Positions 35,529 to 45,540 are shown, numbered from the stretch's first letter. The stretch: DNA of 64,000 bases from Bradyrhizobium sp. Ash2021 (GCF_031202265.1 NZ_CP100604.1:5500501-5564500); one strand, 5' to 3'. The notes: generated from the letters alone by a model not told the origin. A program made the numbers and translations.

Positions 35529-36080
35529 ATGTCCATCGCAATTCCAACGATCACGACATCGCGCCTGATCCTTCGCCCGTTGGAGCTCGCCGACGCCGAT
35601 GCCGTGCAAGCAATTTTCCCTCGGTGGGAGATCGTGCAGTTCCTGAACCGTCAGATTCCATGGCCCTATCCGGCTGACGGTGCCCTGACATTCCTTCGCG
35701 ACACCGCGCTTCCAGCGATGCGATCGGGTAGCGCTTGGCACTGGTCAATCCGGCCCAAACCCGAGCCCGGGCAATTAATCGGCGTCATCAGCCTGATGGA
35801 CAAGCCCGACGAGAACAGAGGTTTCTGGCTCGACCCGGGGTGGCAAGGCCGAGGGCTGATGACGGAGGCATCCTCGGCGGTGACCGATTACTGGTTCGAA
35901 ACTCTGGAGCGGCCCGTTCTTCGCGCTCCAAAGGCCGCCGCCAACCTGCCATCGCGCCGTATCTCAGAGAGCAGCGGCATGCGTGTGATCCGGACAGAGG
36001 ATCTGGATTATGTATCGGGTCGGCATCCCAGTGAAATCTGGGAAATCACGCGCGAGGAGTGGCGCAGACGATCCCGCTAG
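35529..36080 (+). CDS. GNAT-family N-acetyltransferase
   Basis: The 183-residue protein resembles RimJ/RimL-type acetyltransferases. It starts MSIAIPTITTSRLILRPLEL, has the WHWSIRPKPEPGQLIGVISL strand pair and the acetyl-CoA loop region DPGWQGRGLMTEASSAVTDY. The end (RTEDLDYVSGRHPSEIWEIT) is typical. The start at 35529 is preferred over an ATG-like codon six codons earlier. The acceptor is unknown. Confidence 0.88.
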   Translation: MSIAIPTITTSRLILRPLELADADAVQAIFPRWEIVQFLNRQIPWPYPADGALTFLRDTALPAMRSGSAWHWSIRPKPEPGQLIGVISLMDKPDENRGFWLDPGWQGRGLMTEASSAVTDYWFETLERPVLRAPKAAANLPSRRISESSGMRVIRTEDLDYVSGRHPSEIWEITREEWRRRSR

Positions 36081-36138
36081 TCGACCATCTTCCACCGCGG
36101 CTTTGCGCAACCGCCAACGCGCGTGTTATGCGAACGCC

Positions 36139-36621
36139 ATGCCCGCCCCCATCCTTCCCCTGATTGAAGCCGCTGCACACTGGCCGGAACGCGGCGCGCT
36201 GATCGGCCTCGATCTCGGCACCAAGACCATCGGGGTTGCGGTGTCCAACGCCGATCGCAGGCTTGCGACCGGCGTCGAAACCATCCGCCGCACGGCCTTC
36301 AAGGCCGACGCGGCGCGGCTGCTGGCTCTTGCCCGCGAGCGCAACGCGGTCGGCTTCGTGCTTGGCCTGCCCATCAACATGGACGGCAGCGAGGGACCGC
36401 GCGCGCAATCGACCCGCGCCTTCGCGCGGAATTTTTCCAAACTTACCGATCTCGCCATCGGTTTGTGGGATGAGCGGTTGTCCACCGCCGCCGTCGAGCG
36501 CGAACTGATCGGGATGGACGTCAGCCGCGCCCGCCGCGCCGAGGTGATCGACGAGCACGCCGCGATCTTCATCCTGCAGGGCGCGCTGGACCGGCTGGCG
36601 ACGCTGCGCGGGGATCGCTGA
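36139..36621 (+). CDS. ruvX: RuvX/YqgF family nuclease or resolvase
   Basis: RuvX has the RNase H fold and takes part in 16S rRNA 5'-end processing and possibly DNA junction resolution. The 160-residue protein shows LIGLDLGTKTIGVAVSNADR with the first Asp, FVLGLPINMDGSEGPRAQS in the middle and IGLWDERLSTAAVERELIG. The C-terminal DEHAAIFILQGALD supplies the last acidic residues. The frame is open 43 codons upstream, overlapping the acetyltransferase gene, but MPAPILPL is the usual start. It precedes an AEC transporter by two bases. Confidence 0.93.
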   Translation: MPAPILPLIEAAAHWPERGALIGLDLGTKTIGVAVSNADRRLATGVETIRRTAFKADAARLLALARERNAVGFVLGLPINMDGSEGPRAQSTRAFARNFSKLTDLAIGLWDERLSTAAVERELIGMDVSRARRAEVIDEHAAIFILQGALDRLATLRGDR

Positions 36622-36623
36622 CG

Positions 36624-37547
36624 ATGGTCGTCGTGATCGAGGCGCTGCTGCCGGTGTTTCTGCTGATCGTGCTGGGTTTTGTCTTGAAGCGCAGCCTGAT
36701 GCGGCTGGAGACGCAATGGCACGGGCTGGAACGGCTGACCTATTACGTGCTGTTCCCGATGCTGCTGATCCAGACGCTGGTGAAGGCCGACCTCACAAAA
36801 GTACCGGTCGCCAGCGTCGGCGGCGCGCTCCTGATCTCGGCGCTCGCGATGTCGCTGTTGTGCCTTGCGCTGTGTCCCCTGCTCGCACGCTGCGCCATCG
36901 ACGGGCCGGCCTTCACCTCGATCTTCCAGGGCGCGACGCGCTGGCAGACCTATGTGGCGCTCGCCGTCTCCGGCAGTCTCTATGGCGATGTCGGGCTGGC
37001 GCTGGCGTCGGTTGCGATGGTGGCCATCATCCCGCTCGTCAACGTGTTCAGTGTCGCGGTGTTGGCGCATTATGCTTCGCCGGAAAAGCGGTCGATCGGC
37101 TCCATCGTGATAACGGTGGTGCGCAATCCTCTGATCTGGGCTTGCGCGATCGGGCTCGTGCTCAACGTCACGCACCTCCCGCTGCCAAAAATCTGGCATG
37201 AGGTCGCCGACGCGCTCGGCCGTTCTTCGCTCGCGATCGGTCTGCTCGTCACCGGCGCCGGCCTGCATCTGGAAGGCATGTTTCGCCCGAGCCTTGCGGC
37301 CTCGGTCGCAGTATTCCTCAAGCTGATCCTGATGCCGGTGCTCGCGGTCGCCCTCGCGCTATGGTTCGGGCTATCCGGTTCGAATCTGGCGATCGTCACC
37401 GCCTGCTCGGCGGTGCCGGCCTCCTCCTCGGCCTATGTGCTGGCCCGGCAAATGGGCGGCGACGCGCCGCTGCTGGCGCAGATCATCACGCTGCAGACGA
37501 TTCTGGCGGCGATCACGATGCCGATCGCGATCGCGCTGGCGGCGTGA
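36624..37547 (+). CDS. AEC-family (auxin efflux carrier type) transporter
   Basis: The 307-residue protein has about ten hydrophobic segments arranged as two halves. It begins MVVVIEALLPVFLLIVLGFV and has the internal ALAVSGSLYGDVGLALASVA and VTACSAVPASSSAYVLARQM features of AEC carriers. Family members move organic acids or other small anions; the substrate is not evident here. The start follows ruvX by two bases, suggesting co-transcription although the functions are unrelated. Confidence 0.88.
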   Translation: MVVVIEALLPVFLLIVLGFVLKRSLMRLETQWHGLERLTYYVLFPMLLIQTLVKADLTKVPVASVGGALLISALAMSLLCLALCPLLARCAIDGPAFTSIFQGATRWQTYVALAVSGSLYGDVGLALASVAMVAIIPLVNVFSVAVLAHYASPEKRSIGSIVITVVRNPLIWACAIGLVLNVTHLPLPKIWHEVADALGRSSLAIGLLVTGAGLHLEGMFRPSLAASVAVFLKLILMPVLAVALALWFGLSGSNLAIVTACSAVPASSSAYVLARQMGGDAPLLAQIITLQTILAAITMPIAIALAA

Positions 37548-37562
37548 AAATCCGTCATCGAC

Positions 37563-37684
37563 CGTCATTGCGAGGAGCGAAGCGACGAAGCAATCCACTC
37601 TTTCTTTCCGCAGCAAGGATGGATTGCTTCGCGGAGCCTGTCATCGGGCGGCGCTTCGCGCCGACCCGTTGGCTCGCAATGACG
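37563..37684. repeat. Intergenic palindromic repeat (CGTCATTGCGAGG type), copy 2
   Basis: It starts CGTCATTGCGAGGAGCGAAG and ends GGCTCGCAATGACG. An internal stretch TGTCATCGGGCGGCGCTTCG makes this copy longer than the others. It separates convergent genes. Confidence 0.85.
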
Positions 37685-37703
37685 GAAATAACAGCCGGCC
37701 TAT

Positions 37704-38480
37704 CTACCCGCTTCCCACCAGCCACATGCTCTGCACCGTCGCGGCGAGATTGTTGAGGCCGTGCAGAACGATCGTCAGCCAGAGCGAGTTCGAGCGATAG
37801 CGCAAATAACCGAGCAACACGCCGATCGAAAATATCTCGCCGAAAAAGAACCAGTTGTACTGCATGTGCAGCGCCGTCCATGCCAGCGACGACAGCAGGA
37901 TCGCGCCGGGGACCCGCAAGAACGACTCCGACCAGCCGCGGTAGAGAAAGCCGCGGGCGAGCAATTCCTCCGAGATCGGCGCGGCGACGCAAAACGCGAT
38001 CAGCAACAGCCACACCGAACCGTCGGCCTGCGCCGATTTCAGTACGTCGCCCATGAACCCGGGCTGGACTTCCCGCCCCAACACACGCGACACCAGGTCC
38101 CAACCCATCACCAGCGCGACCATCGCCACGACACCAATGATGAACATCTTCCACGACGTCCCGCGCAGCGCGAGATAGTCGGCAAACCGCGTGCGTGTCG
38201 GACGGATCGCAATCCACAACGCCAGGATCACCGCAGGCAATCCCATCACGACGGACAGCGAAATCGTCCGCCCGCCGCCGACCACATGGATGGCCGCGGC
38301 GACATCGATCGGCCCGTCCCGCATCAGCACGAAATAAGCGATGACGGTCAGCTGCCCGACGAACATCCCGCCGAAGACAAACAGGCCCCATAACGCCGTG
38401 CCCCAGAACTGCCAGATCCGGGGCGCAGGTTCGGTCGGAGTGACGGTGATGGGGGGATTTTCGGGGTTAAGGGAATCCAT
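37704..38480 (-). CDS. CPBP-family intramembrane metalloprotease-like protein
   Basis: The 258-residue protein has about seven membrane segments. The CPBP/Abi motifs are present: the glutamate pair and arginine in PISEELLARGFLYRG, then a Phe/His helix in WTALHMQYNWF, and HGLNN near the C-terminus. Homologues cleave inside the membrane or handle prenylated peptides; the substrate here is unknown. It is converged on by the AEC transporter with a repeat between. Confidence 0.88.
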   Translation of the reverse strand: MDSLNPENPPITVTPTEPAPRIWQFWGTALWGLFVFGGMFVGQLTVIAYFVLMRDGPIDVAAAIHVVGGGRTISLSVVMGLPAVILALWIAIRPTRTRFADYLALRGTSWKMFIIGVVAMVALVMGWDLVSRVLGREVQPGFMGDVLKSAQADGSVWLLLIAFCVAAPISEELLARGFLYRGWSESFLRVPGAILLSSLAWTALHMQYNWFFFGEIFSIGVLLGYLRYRSNSLWLTIVLHGLNNLAATVQSMWLVGSG

Positions 38481-38515
38481 CGCTGACTTTCAGTTGGCAA
38501 GGAGCTTTAACTCTC

Positions 38516-38641
38516 CGTCATGCCCGGGCATAACCGTCCGAAGAACGGCGTCGCTTCCGCTCGCCTGCGCCCGGGCATCCACGTCTTTCGTTCGTACATC
38601 AAGAAAGAACGTGGATGGCCGGGACAAGCCCGGCCATGACG
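38516..38641. repeat. Intergenic palindromic repeat (CGTCATGCCCGGGC type)
   Basis: The element begins CCGTCATGCCCGGGCATAAC and ends GACAAGCCCGGCCATGACG. The inner text GCATCCACGTCTTTC and GAAAGAACGTGGATG pairs. I recognise this family from bradyrhizobial genomes; only one copy lies in this window. Confidence 0.75.
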
Positions 38642-38652
38642 TCGGTGGGTTT

Positions 38653-40296
38653 TCACGGCAGCGCCCGCTCCAGCAAACCACGGACATCGTTGTTCGCCAG
38701 ATCGACCGCGCCATACATGCTGGCGTGATTGGCGGCAAGCCGGGTGGCCGCGAACAATTCGGCCTGATGCGGCGAGACGCCGTTGAGCGCGGCGGCGGCA
38801 GCCAGCAGCGCCAGTTTTTCGACCGCGAGCCGCGCCACGCGCTCGCTGTCCAGACGGCGGAACGATTTGCCGACAAACGCGACCGCCTCGCCGGCGCCCG
38901 GCAGGCCCAGCGTCTCGCCGGTGAGTTCGTGCAAAACCGCCAGCGCCGCATCGGCCTCGCGCGACAACGCCCGGAGCACGTCGAGGCACATCACATTGCC
39001 CGAACCTTCCCAGATCGCGTTGACCGGCGCCTCCCGATAGTGCCGCGCCAAAATGCCCTCCTCCACATAGCCATTGCCGCCGAGGCACTCCATCGCCTCG
39101 TAGAGGAAGCCGGGCGCGCTCTTGCAGATCCAGTATTTGATCGCCGGCGTCAGCAGCCGCATATAGGCGGCCTCCTTGGGCTGATCGGGGGCGCGGTCGA
39201 ACGACCGGCACAGCCGCATCACCAGCGCGATCGAGGCTTCGACATGCAGCGCCATGTCCGACAGCACCGCCTGCATCAGCGGCTGATCGGCGAGATGCTT
39301 CTGGAATACGCTGCGGTGGCGCGCGTGGTGCAGCGCATGCGCCAATCCCGACCGCATCAAACCCGCCGAGGCGATCGCGCAATCCTGCCGCGTCAACTGC
39401 ACCATCTGGATGATGGTGCGGATGCCCTTGCCCTCATCGCCGATCCGCATCGCATGAGCGCCGGCGAATTCCACTTCCGACGAGGCGTTGGAGCGGTTGC
39501 CGAGCTTGTCCTTCAATCGCTGAAACCGGATCGCGTTGACCGAACCATCCGGCGCAAAGCGCGGCATGAAGAAACAGCTCAGGCCTTCGTCGGCCTGCGC
39601 CAGCACCAGAAACGCGTCGCACATCGGTGCCGACATGAACCATTTATGGCCGGTAATGCGATAGGCGTCGCCGTCACGTTCCGCGCGCGTCATGTTGGAT
39701 CGGACGTCGGTGCCGCCCTGCTTCTCGGTCATGCCCATGCCGAGCGTCATGCCGCGTTTGGTCCACCACGGCGCAAAAGCCGGATCATACGCGCGGGTCG
39801 CAATCACCGGCATCGTCGCGGCCAGCAAATCCGGCTGCGCCGCCAATGCCGCGACCGAAGCGCGCGTCATGGTGATCGGACAGAGATGCCCGGTCTCCAC
39901 TTGCGCAGCCATGTAGAACTTGGCGGCGCGTATCACTTCCGCCGCACCGCCGGCCGGCTGGCCCTGTGCGCTCCAGGTCGAATTGTGCACGCCGGCATGC
40001 GCGCTGTGGGCCATCAACTCGTGATAGGCCGGATGGAACTCGACCTCGTCGCGGCGGTTGCCTTTGGCATCGAAGGTCCGCAGCTTCGGTGTGTTCTCGT
40101 TGGCGACCCGGCCCCGTTCCGCCATCGCGGCCGAACCCCAATGCTTGCCGAACTCCGACAGCTCTTGCTCCGCCGCCGCACCGCCATTGGCGGCGACCGC
40201 AGCGGCCAGCGGCCGGTCCACCGCGAACAGATCGACGTCGCAAAACGGCGGTGACTGGTTGAAGACCTCGTGGGTTGAGAATGAAGCCTGCGTCAT
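38653..40296 (-). CDS. AidB-like acyl-CoA dehydrogenase
   Basis: The 547-residue flavoprotein belongs to the acyl-CoA dehydrogenase superfamily, in the large branch that includes AidB of the adaptive response to alkylation damage. The order is an N-terminal extension of about 150 residues, then the FAD-binding dehydrogenase parts (GMTEKQGGTDVRSNMTRAER, ITGHKWFMSAPMCDAFLVLA). The last is the C-terminal helical domain with ECLGGNGYVEEGILARHYRE and NAIWEGSGNVMCLD. The ATG at 40296 gives MTQASFSTHEVFNQSPPF, the usual AidB-like start ("NQ.PP"). Physiological substrates of this branch are unclear. Confidence 0.9.
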   Translation of the reverse strand: MTQASFSTHEVFNQSPPFCDVDLFAVDRPLAAAVAANGGAAAEQELSEFGKHWGSAAMAERGRVANENTPKLRTFDAKGNRRDEVEFHPAYHELMAHSAHAGVHNSTWSAQGQPAGGAAEVIRAAKFYMAAQVETGHLCPITMTRASVAALAAQPDLLAATMPVIATRAYDPAFAPWWTKRGMTLGMGMTEKQGGTDVRSNMTRAERDGDAYRITGHKWFMSAPMCDAFLVLAQADEGLSCFFMPRFAPDGSVNAIRFQRLKDKLGNRSNASSEVEFAGAHAMRIGDEGKGIRTIIQMVQLTRQDCAIASAGLMRSGLAHALHHARHRSVFQKHLADQPLMQAVLSDMALHVEASIALVMRLCRSFDRAPDQPKEAAYMRLLTPAIKYWICKSAPGFLYEAMECLGGNGYVEEGILARHYREAPVNAIWEGSGNVMCLDVLRALSREADAALAVLHELTGETLGLPGAGEAVAFVGKSFRRLDSERVARLAVEKLALLAAAAALNGVSPHQAELFAATRLAANHASMYGAVDLANNDVRGLLERALP

Positions 40297-40318
40297 GGCC
40301 GGTCCTGGCGGTCGGGAA

Positions 40319-41086
40319 TCAATTGTGCCGCGCAATCGGAAAATCATAGGCCTGCGCGCCTGCGCCCGGCAGCGAAAAGTGCCACCACTCCTTCGAATAG
40401 TTGACAAAGCCCTGCCGGGCCATCGCGGCCACCAGCACATTGCGCCAGCGCCGCTGGGCCGGCGTGATCGAACTCGCCGCGGTATGGGCCTTCAGGTCGG
40501 TGCAATCATAGCCGGTGCCCATGTCGACGCTGCCTTCCGGCGCACGCTCCTCCACCGGTGCGGTGCAGTCGGCGTAGGCCTTGTTCGGATCGAAGGCGGC
40601 GGAATTGTCGGCGCTCAGGTCGACCAGCGTCAGATCGAGCGCTCCGCCGGTGGAATGCTGGGAATGGGTGGCGATATAGCCGAGCCGGAACAGGTCGGCC
40701 TTGCGGAAGGCCGGATTAAAGCGCCGGCCGGTGGCCATCTCTCTGCCATCGCGCGACCACGCCACCATGTCGGCGACCGCGCGCTGCGGCCGGTAGCAAT
40801 CGAACATTTTCAGCGACAGCTTTTGCCTGGCGAGTTCCTGCTGGATGTTTTTCAGCGCAAGGCCGACGTTCCGCTTCACCACGCATTCGCCCGCCTCATA
40901 GCCGGCCAGCGGGTGGCCGACGAAATTATTGGCGCTGGCATAGCGGATGTCCTGGATGATGGTGGGATCGATATCCCGCAGATACGCGAAGCCGCCTGGC
41001 AAGGCCTGGGCAGGCGCCGCTGCAGGGCCATATGTCAGGCCTAGCGCGGTTAACGCGATCGCTAAAATCGGCCGGCATTTCTGCAT
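40319..41086 (-). CDS. D-alanyl-D-alanine dipeptidase (VanX-like, M15)
   Basis: The 255-residue protein is an exported zinc peptidase of family M15D. The signal peptide is [20 protein letters not shown] ending near APAQA. Zinc ligands and active-site residues are visible in [14 protein letters not shown] (SxHxxGxAxD) and in [10 protein letters not shown] (ExxWH). Such enzymes cut D-Ala-D-Ala and are thought to recycle peptidoglycan peptides. No vanA or vanH gene is near, so it is more likely a cell-wall turnover enzyme than a resistance gene. It is divergent from pyrB. Confidence 0.9.
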   Translation of the reverse strand: MQKCRPILAIALTALGLTYGPAAAPAQALPGGFAYLRDIDPTIIQDIRYASANNFVGHPLAGYEAGECVVKRNVGLALKNIQQELARQKLSLKMFDCYRPQRAVADMVAWSRDGREMATGRRFNPAFRKADLFRLGYIATHSQHSTGGALDLTLVDLSADNSAAFDPNKAYADCTAPVEERAPEGSVDMGTGYDCTDLKAHTAASSITPAQRRWRNVLVAAMARQGFVNYSKEWWHFSLPGAGAQAYDFPIARHN

Positions 41087-41225
41087 GATGTGCTCTCCGC
41101 ACGCTGAACGCGGCGACATTGCGGCAACTCCCTTTACCCCGCGCGGCGACAGACCGGGGGATAACTCGCAAGCCGCCTATTCCCGCTTGCCCCCCGCGCC
41201 GTCTCTGCCTATAGCTCTCGCTTTA

Positions 41226-42179
41226 ATGACCCCTGTATCGAAATCGACCTTCGTCCTCGGTCACCGGCATCTGCTGGGAATCGAGGGGCTTTCCGCTGCC
41301 GACATTACCGGCTTGCTCGACCTTTCCGAGGAATATGTCGAGCTCAACCGCCAGGTCGACAAAAAACGCACCTCGCTGCGCGGCCGCACCCAGGTCAATT
41401 TGTTCTTCGAGGCCTCAACCCGCACCCAATCCTCGTTCGAGCTGGCGGGAAAACGGCTCGGCGCCGACGTCATGAACATGTCGGTGTCCTCGTCCTCGAT
41501 CCGCAAGGGCGAGACGCTGATGGACACCGCGGTGACCCTGAACGCCATGCACCCGGATATCCTGGTGGTGCGGCACCATGCCTCGGGTGCTGTGGAACTG
41601 CTGGCGCGCAAGGTCGACGGTTCCGTCGTCAATGCCGGCGACGGCGCCCACGAACATCCAACGCAAGCGCTGCTCGACGCGCTCACCATCCGCCGCAACA
41701 AGGGCCGGCTGGAAGGGCTCGTGATCGCGATCTGCGGCGACGTGATGCATTCGCGGGTGGCGCGTTCCAATATATTGCTGCTCAACACCATGGGCGCCCG
41801 CGTCCGTGTCGTCGCCCCCTCCACGCTGTTGCCGCGCGGCATCGAGCGGATGGGCGTCGAGGTGGCGCGCGACATGCGCGAGGGCCTCAATGGCGCCGAC
41901 ATCGTGATGATGCTGCGGCTGCAGCGCGAGCGCATGAACGGCTCCTTTGTGCCGTCGAGCCAGGAATACTTCCATTACTTCGGCCTCGACCAGAAGAAGC
42001 TCGCTTACGCCAAGCCCGACGCACTGGTGATGCATCCGGGTCCGATGAACCGCGGCGTGGAGATCGACTCAATCGTCGCCGACGGCGCGCAATCGCTGAT
42101 CCGCGAACAGGTCGAAATGGGAGTGGCGGTGCGGATGGCGGTGCTTGAAGCACTCGCCCGCAACCTGCCGAACGCATAA
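41226..42179 (+). CDS. pyrB: Aspartate carbamoyltransferase catalytic subunit
   Basis: PyrB joins carbamoyl phosphate with aspartate in the second step of pyrimidine synthesis. The 317-residue protein has the carbamoyl-phosphate loop [20 protein letters not shown], the loop [11 protein letters not shown], and [14 protein letters not shown]. The start [18 protein letters not shown] at 41226 is preferred; the frame is open upstream inside the divergent dipeptidase region. It is followed after one base by a dihydroorotase homologue, a pair whose products form a complex in several proteobacteria. Confidence 0.95.
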   Translation: MTPVSKSTFVLGHRHLLGIEGLSAADITGLLDLSEEYVELNRQVDKKRTSLRGRTQVNLFFEASTRTQSSFELAGKRLGADVMNMSVSSSSIRKGETLMDTAVTLNAMHPDILVVRHHASGAVELLARKVDGSVVNAGDGAHEHPTQALLDALTIRRNKGRLEGLVIAICGDVMHSRVARSNILLLNTMGARVRVVAPSTLLPRGIERMGVEVARDMREGLNGADIVMMLRLQRERMNGSFVPSSQEYFHYFGLDQKKLAYAKPDALVMHPGPMNRGVEIDSIVADGAQSLIREQVEMGVAVRMAVLEALARNLPNA

Positions 42180-42180
42180 A

Positions 42181-43482
42181 ATGCTGACCGATCGCCGCCC
42201 TATCCTGCTCGCCAACGCCCGCGTCGTCGATCCTTCCCGGGATTTCGACGGCCCCGGCGACGTTCTGATCGCGGACGGCATGATCCGCGATTCAAAGCGC
42301 GGCATCGGCGCCGCCGGCGTCCCCGAAGGCACCGACATCATCAATTGCGACGGCAAGATCGTCGCCCCCGGACTGATCGACATGCGCGCCTTTGTCGGCG
42401 AGCCCGGCGCCAGCCACCGCGAGACCTTTGCCTCCGCGAGCCAGGCCGCGGCCGCCGGCGGCATCACCACCATCATCTGCCAGCCCGACACCTCGCCCGT
42501 GATCGACAATTCGGCGACGGTCGACTTCGTGCTGCGCCGGGCGCGCGACACCGCGATCGTCAACATCCACCCGATGGCGGCGCTCACAAAAGGCATGCGC
42601 GGCCAGGAGATGACCGAGATCGGGCTGTTGAAGGCCGCCGGCGCGGTCGCCTTCACCGACGGCGCCAGCAGCGTCACCAACGCGCAGGTGATGCGCCGCG
42701 CGCTGGCCTACGCCCGCGATTTCGACGCCCTGATCGTCCACCACACCGAGGACCCGGATCTGGTCGGCGAAGGCGTCATGAACGAAGGCGAATTCGCCGC
42801 GCGGCTCGGGCTGATCGGCATCCCCAACGCCGCCGAGGCGGTGATGCTGGAGCGCGACATGCGCCTCGTCGCGCTGACCGGCGGCCGCTATCACGCCGCC
42901 TCCCTGAGCTGCATCGAGTCGCTGGAAATCCTCAAGCGCGCCCGCGACGCCGGGTTATCGGTCTCGGCCTCGGTCTCGATCAATCACGTGACCCTGAACG
43001 AAAACGACATCGGCCCGTACCGCACCTTCCTGAAATTGTCGCCGCCGCTGCGCACCGAGGAGGACCGGCTGGCGCTGGTTTCGGCCGTTGCCTCCGGCCT
43101 GATCGACGTCGTGATGTCCGATCACAATCCGCAGGACGTCGAGGTGAAGCGGCTGCCATTCGCGGAAGCAGCCTCCGGCGCGGTCGGCCTGCAGACCATG
43201 CTGCCGGCCGCCTTGCGGCTGATTCACAATGGCGAGATGGATTTTCGCACCCTGATCCGGGCGATGTCGACGCGGCCGGCGGAACTGATGGGACTGCCCG
43301 GCGGTAGCTTGCGCGCCGGCTCGCCCGCTGACGTGATCGTGATCGACGCCGATATCCCCTGGGTGCTCGATCCCGCCGACCTCAAATCGCAGTGCAAGAA
43401 TACGCCATTCGACGAAGCCCGCTTCTCGGGCCGCGTGGTGCGTACTATTGTCGGCGGACGGACGGTCTATGAGCATGTTTAG
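42181..43482 (+). CDS. Dihydroorotase-like protein lacking metal ligands (PyrX type)
   Basis: The 433-residue product has the amidohydrolase fold of dihydroorotase but has lost key residues. The HxH metal site that normally reads like D-x-H-x-H-LREPG is here [13 protein letters not shown] (residues 64-76) with no histidine. HxxH near 238 is reduced to YHAASLS, and the usual HH is INHVTL near 267. The late DHxP motif survives as SDHNPQ at 313-318. In Pseudomonas an inactive partner of this sort (PyrX/PyrC') is needed for PyrB assembly. The pairing with pyrB one base upstream supports that role. A catalytic PyrC should then be encoded elsewhere. Confidence 0.85.
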   Translation: MLTDRRPILLANARVVDPSRDFDGPGDVLIADGMIRDSKRGIGAAGVPEGTDIINCDGKIVAPGLIDMRAFVGEPGASHRETFASASQAAAAGGITTIICQPDTSPVIDNSATVDFVLRRARDTAIVNIHPMAALTKGMRGQEMTEIGLLKAAGAVAFTDGASSVTNAQVMRRALAYARDFDALIVHHTEDPDLVGEGVMNEGEFAARLGLIGIPNAAEAVMLERDMRLVALTGGRYHAASLSCIESLEILKRARDAGLSVSASVSINHVTLNENDIGPYRTFLKLSPPLRTEEDRLALVSAVASGLIDVVMSDHNPQDVEVKRLPFAEAASGAVGLQTMLPAALRLIHNGEMDFRTLIRAMSTRPAELMGLPGGSLRAGSPADVIVIDADIPWVLDPADLKSQCKNTPFDEARFSGRVVRTIVGGRTVYEHV

Positions 43483-43485
43483 CAG

Positions 43486-43536
43486 AGCGTTTTCGAGCGA
43501 AGTGGGAACCGGTTCGCGTCAAGAAAACGCGTCAAA
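43486..43536. repeat. Intergenic repeat (TTTGACGCGTTTTCTT type), copy 2
   Basis: AGCGTTTTCGAGCGAAGTGG begins this copy and AAGAAAACGCGTCAAA ends it, in the opposite orientation to 30798-30850. It lies between the pyrimidine genes and plsY. Confidence 0.8.
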
Positions 43537-43586
43537 AAGAGACTCTTATGCGCGGGAAATTCGCCGGGGCAGCAGGAGCAACCGCG

Positions 43587-44180
43587 ATGTCGGGTGACGC
43601 CTTCCTCGTCGTCGGGTTCCTGCTCGGCTATTTGCTCGGCTCGATTCCGTTCGGCCTTGTGCTGACCAAATTGGCCGGCACGCAGGATCTGCGCTCGATC
43701 GGCTCCGGCAATATCGGCGCTACCAATGTGCTGCGCACCGGCCGCAAGGGCCTGGCTGCGGCAACGCTGATCTGCGATGCGCTGAAGGGCACGCTGGCGG
43801 TGGTCATATCAGGCTATTACGGCGGGCCGAACGCGGCGATGCTGGCCGCACTTGGCGCCTTTCTCGGCCATCTGTTTCCGGTCTGGCTCAAATTTCGCGG
43901 CGGCAAAGGCGTCGCCGTCTATATCGGCGTGCTGATCGGCCTGTTCTGGCCGGCCGCGCTGATCTTCTGCGCGATGTGGCTCGCAACCGCCTTCACGACG
44001 CGCTACTCGTCACTCTCCGCCTTGGTCGCAGCCTTCATCACGCCGTTATTCCTGTGGTGGTTTGGCCAACCAGCGCTGGCGTCGCTGTCCGCCGTGCTGA
44101 CCATGCTGCTGTTCTACATGCACCGCGAAAACATCAAGCGCTTGCAGGCCGGCACCGAGGGCAAAATCGGGGCGAAGTGA
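43587..44180 (+). CDS. plsY: Glycerol-3-phosphate acyltransferase PlsY
   Basis: PlsY uses acyl phosphate to make lysophosphatidic acid, the first step of phospholipid synthesis, in the inner membrane. The 197-residue protein has several membrane segments and the three family motifs: [20 protein letters not shown] with [14 protein letters not shown], then [18 protein letters not shown], and [13 protein letters not shown] at the end. The ATG at 43587 has GGAG ten bases upstream, so it is preferred over an ATG 13 codons earlier. Confidence 0.95.
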   Translation: MSGDAFLVVGFLLGYLLGSIPFGLVLTKLAGTQDLRSIGSGNIGATNVLRTGRKGLAAATLICDALKGTLAVVISGYYGGPNAAMLAALGAFLGHLFPVWLKFRGGKGVAVYIGVLIGLFWPAALIFCAMWLATAFTTRYSSLSALVAAFITPLFLWWFGQPALASLSAVLTMLLFYMHRENIKRLQAGTEGKIGAK

Positions 44181-44187
44181 CGAACAT

Positions 44188-44289
44188 CGTCATTCCGGGG
44201 CGATGCGAAGCATCGAACTAGGTGCGCAATTGCGCACCTGAGAATCTCGAGATTCCGGGTCTGGTCCTTCGGACCATCCCGCAATGACG
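44188..44289. repeat. Intergenic palindromic repeat (CGTCATTCCGGGGCG type)
   Basis: It begins CGTCATTCCGGGGCGATGCG, has GGTGCGCAATTGCGCACC in the middle (a perfect palindrome) and ends CATCCCGCAATGACG. It fills the gap between convergent plsY and amidase. Confidence 0.75.
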
Positions 44290-44292
44290 GCC

Positions 44293-45540
44293 TTATCTTC
44301 CCGCTAGCGCCGCTTCCACGAACCGCGCCGCCGCCAGCGCCTGAGCGTCGGCGCCAAACCGCGCGATTACCTGTACCCCGACCGGCAATCTACCGTCGGC
44401 GACATAAGCCGGAACATTCACGCAGGGCACGCCCATCAGCGTCCAGAGCCGGTTGAGCCGGGCATCGCCGGTCGACGCCAGCCCCTTCGGGGCGGCGCCG
44501 GGAGCCGAGAACGTCAGCAACACGTCGACGTCCTCAAACACCTTGCCCAGTGCGTGTCGCGCCCGGCTCGCAATTTTGATCGCCTCGTCATAGGCGGCGG
44601 GTGGCGTCCCCTTGCTCTCGTCGAGCCGCCCGCGCAGCAGCGGCGCCATCGCGGCGTAATTTTCGCGGTATTCCCAGGCCAGCGCCTGATGCGCTTCGAA
44701 TTCCTGCACGATGGGCTGCGCGCGCCAGGCCTCGGCGACGATCTCGGGTAATGCCAGCGCACGCACCGAGGCGCCGGCGCGCTCGGCCGCCGCCACCGCA
44801 ATCCGCAGCGCCTCTGCGCTTGCTGCTTCCGGCGCGCCGGCAAAATCCTGCGTCACCACGCCGATGCGCGGTGTTGTTACCGCCGAACCCGGCAGCAATT
44901 CGGGCCGGCCGGTCATCGCCGCCAGCCCGCGTGCCACGTCCTCGACGCCGGCGGCGAACAGCCCGACGGTATCGAGTGTCCACGAATAGCATTTGACGCC
45001 GACCGTCGGCAGCAGCCGGTAGGACGGCTTGATCGCGGCGACGCCGCAGAACGACGCCGGCCGGATCACCGAACCGCCGGTCTGCGTTCCCAGCGCCAGC
45101 GGGATCATCCCGGCCCCGACCGCCGCCGCCGAACCCGACGACGATCCGCCCGGCGTATGGCCGTGATTGTGCGGATTGAGCGTCGCGGTCGGATCGGACG
45201 AAGCGAACGCCGTCGTCGTGGTCTTGCCGATAATCGTCGCGCCCGCCTGCTTCAGGGCAGCGACCACAGCCGCATCCCCGCGCGACCGAAAACCCCTGTA
45301 GATTGGCGAACCCATCTCGGTCGGAAAATCCGCCGTATCCATGATGTCCTTGATGCCGACGGCGATGCCGCGCAGTGGGCCGGCCTTGGCGGCACGCGCC
45401 TTGTCGTCACGGCAGACAAAGGCGCCGATGGTTTTCTCGTGCGCGGCGATCGCTTCGAGCGACCGGCCGATCGCCGCATCCGCGGAGAGATTGCCGGCAT
45501 CGATGCGGCGCTGGAGTTCGGCGAGCGAGATCATGGGCAT
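44293..45540 (-). CDS. Amidase (amidase signature family)
   Basis: The 415-residue protein is a serine amidase of the GatA superfamily that is not part of the transamidation complex. It has the catalytic Lys in IAVGIKDIMDTADF and the serine pair in TPGGSSSGSAAAVGAG with ALGTQTGGSVIRPASFCGVA. The start MPMISLAELQRRIDAGNL at 45540 is preferred. The substrate is not predictable; family members act on aryl and alkyl amides. It is divergent from the broken dprA gene. Confidence 0.88.
   Translation of the reverse strand: MPMISLAELQRRIDAGNLSADAAIGRSLEAIAAHEKTIGAFVCRDDKARAAKAGPLRGIAVGIKDIMDTADFPTEMGSPIYRGFRSRGDAAVVAALKQAGATIIGKTTTTAFASSDPTATLNPHNHGHTPGGSSSGSAAAVGAGMIPLALGTQTGGSVIRPASFCGVAAIKPSYRLLPTVGVKCYSWTLDTVGLFAAGVEDVARGLAAMTGRPELLPGSAVTTPRIGVVTQDFAGAPEAASAEALRIAVAAAERAGASVRALALPEIVAEAWRAQPIVQEFEAHQALAWEYRENYAAMAPLLRGRLDESKGTPPAAYDEAIKIASRARHALGKVFEDVDVLLTFSAPGAAPKGLASTGDARLNRLWTLMGVPCVNVPAYVADGRLPVGVQVIARFGADAQALAAARFVEAALAGR

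Noticed and set aside
38341..40254. A 637-codon plus-strand frame
   Set aside because: It is antisense to the acyl-CoA dehydrogenase gene and runs through an intergenic repeat.
40319..41086. VanX-like gene as a vancomycin resistance determinant
   Set aside because: No vanH, vanA or vanR/S is nearby and Gram-negative cell-wall recycling explains it better.
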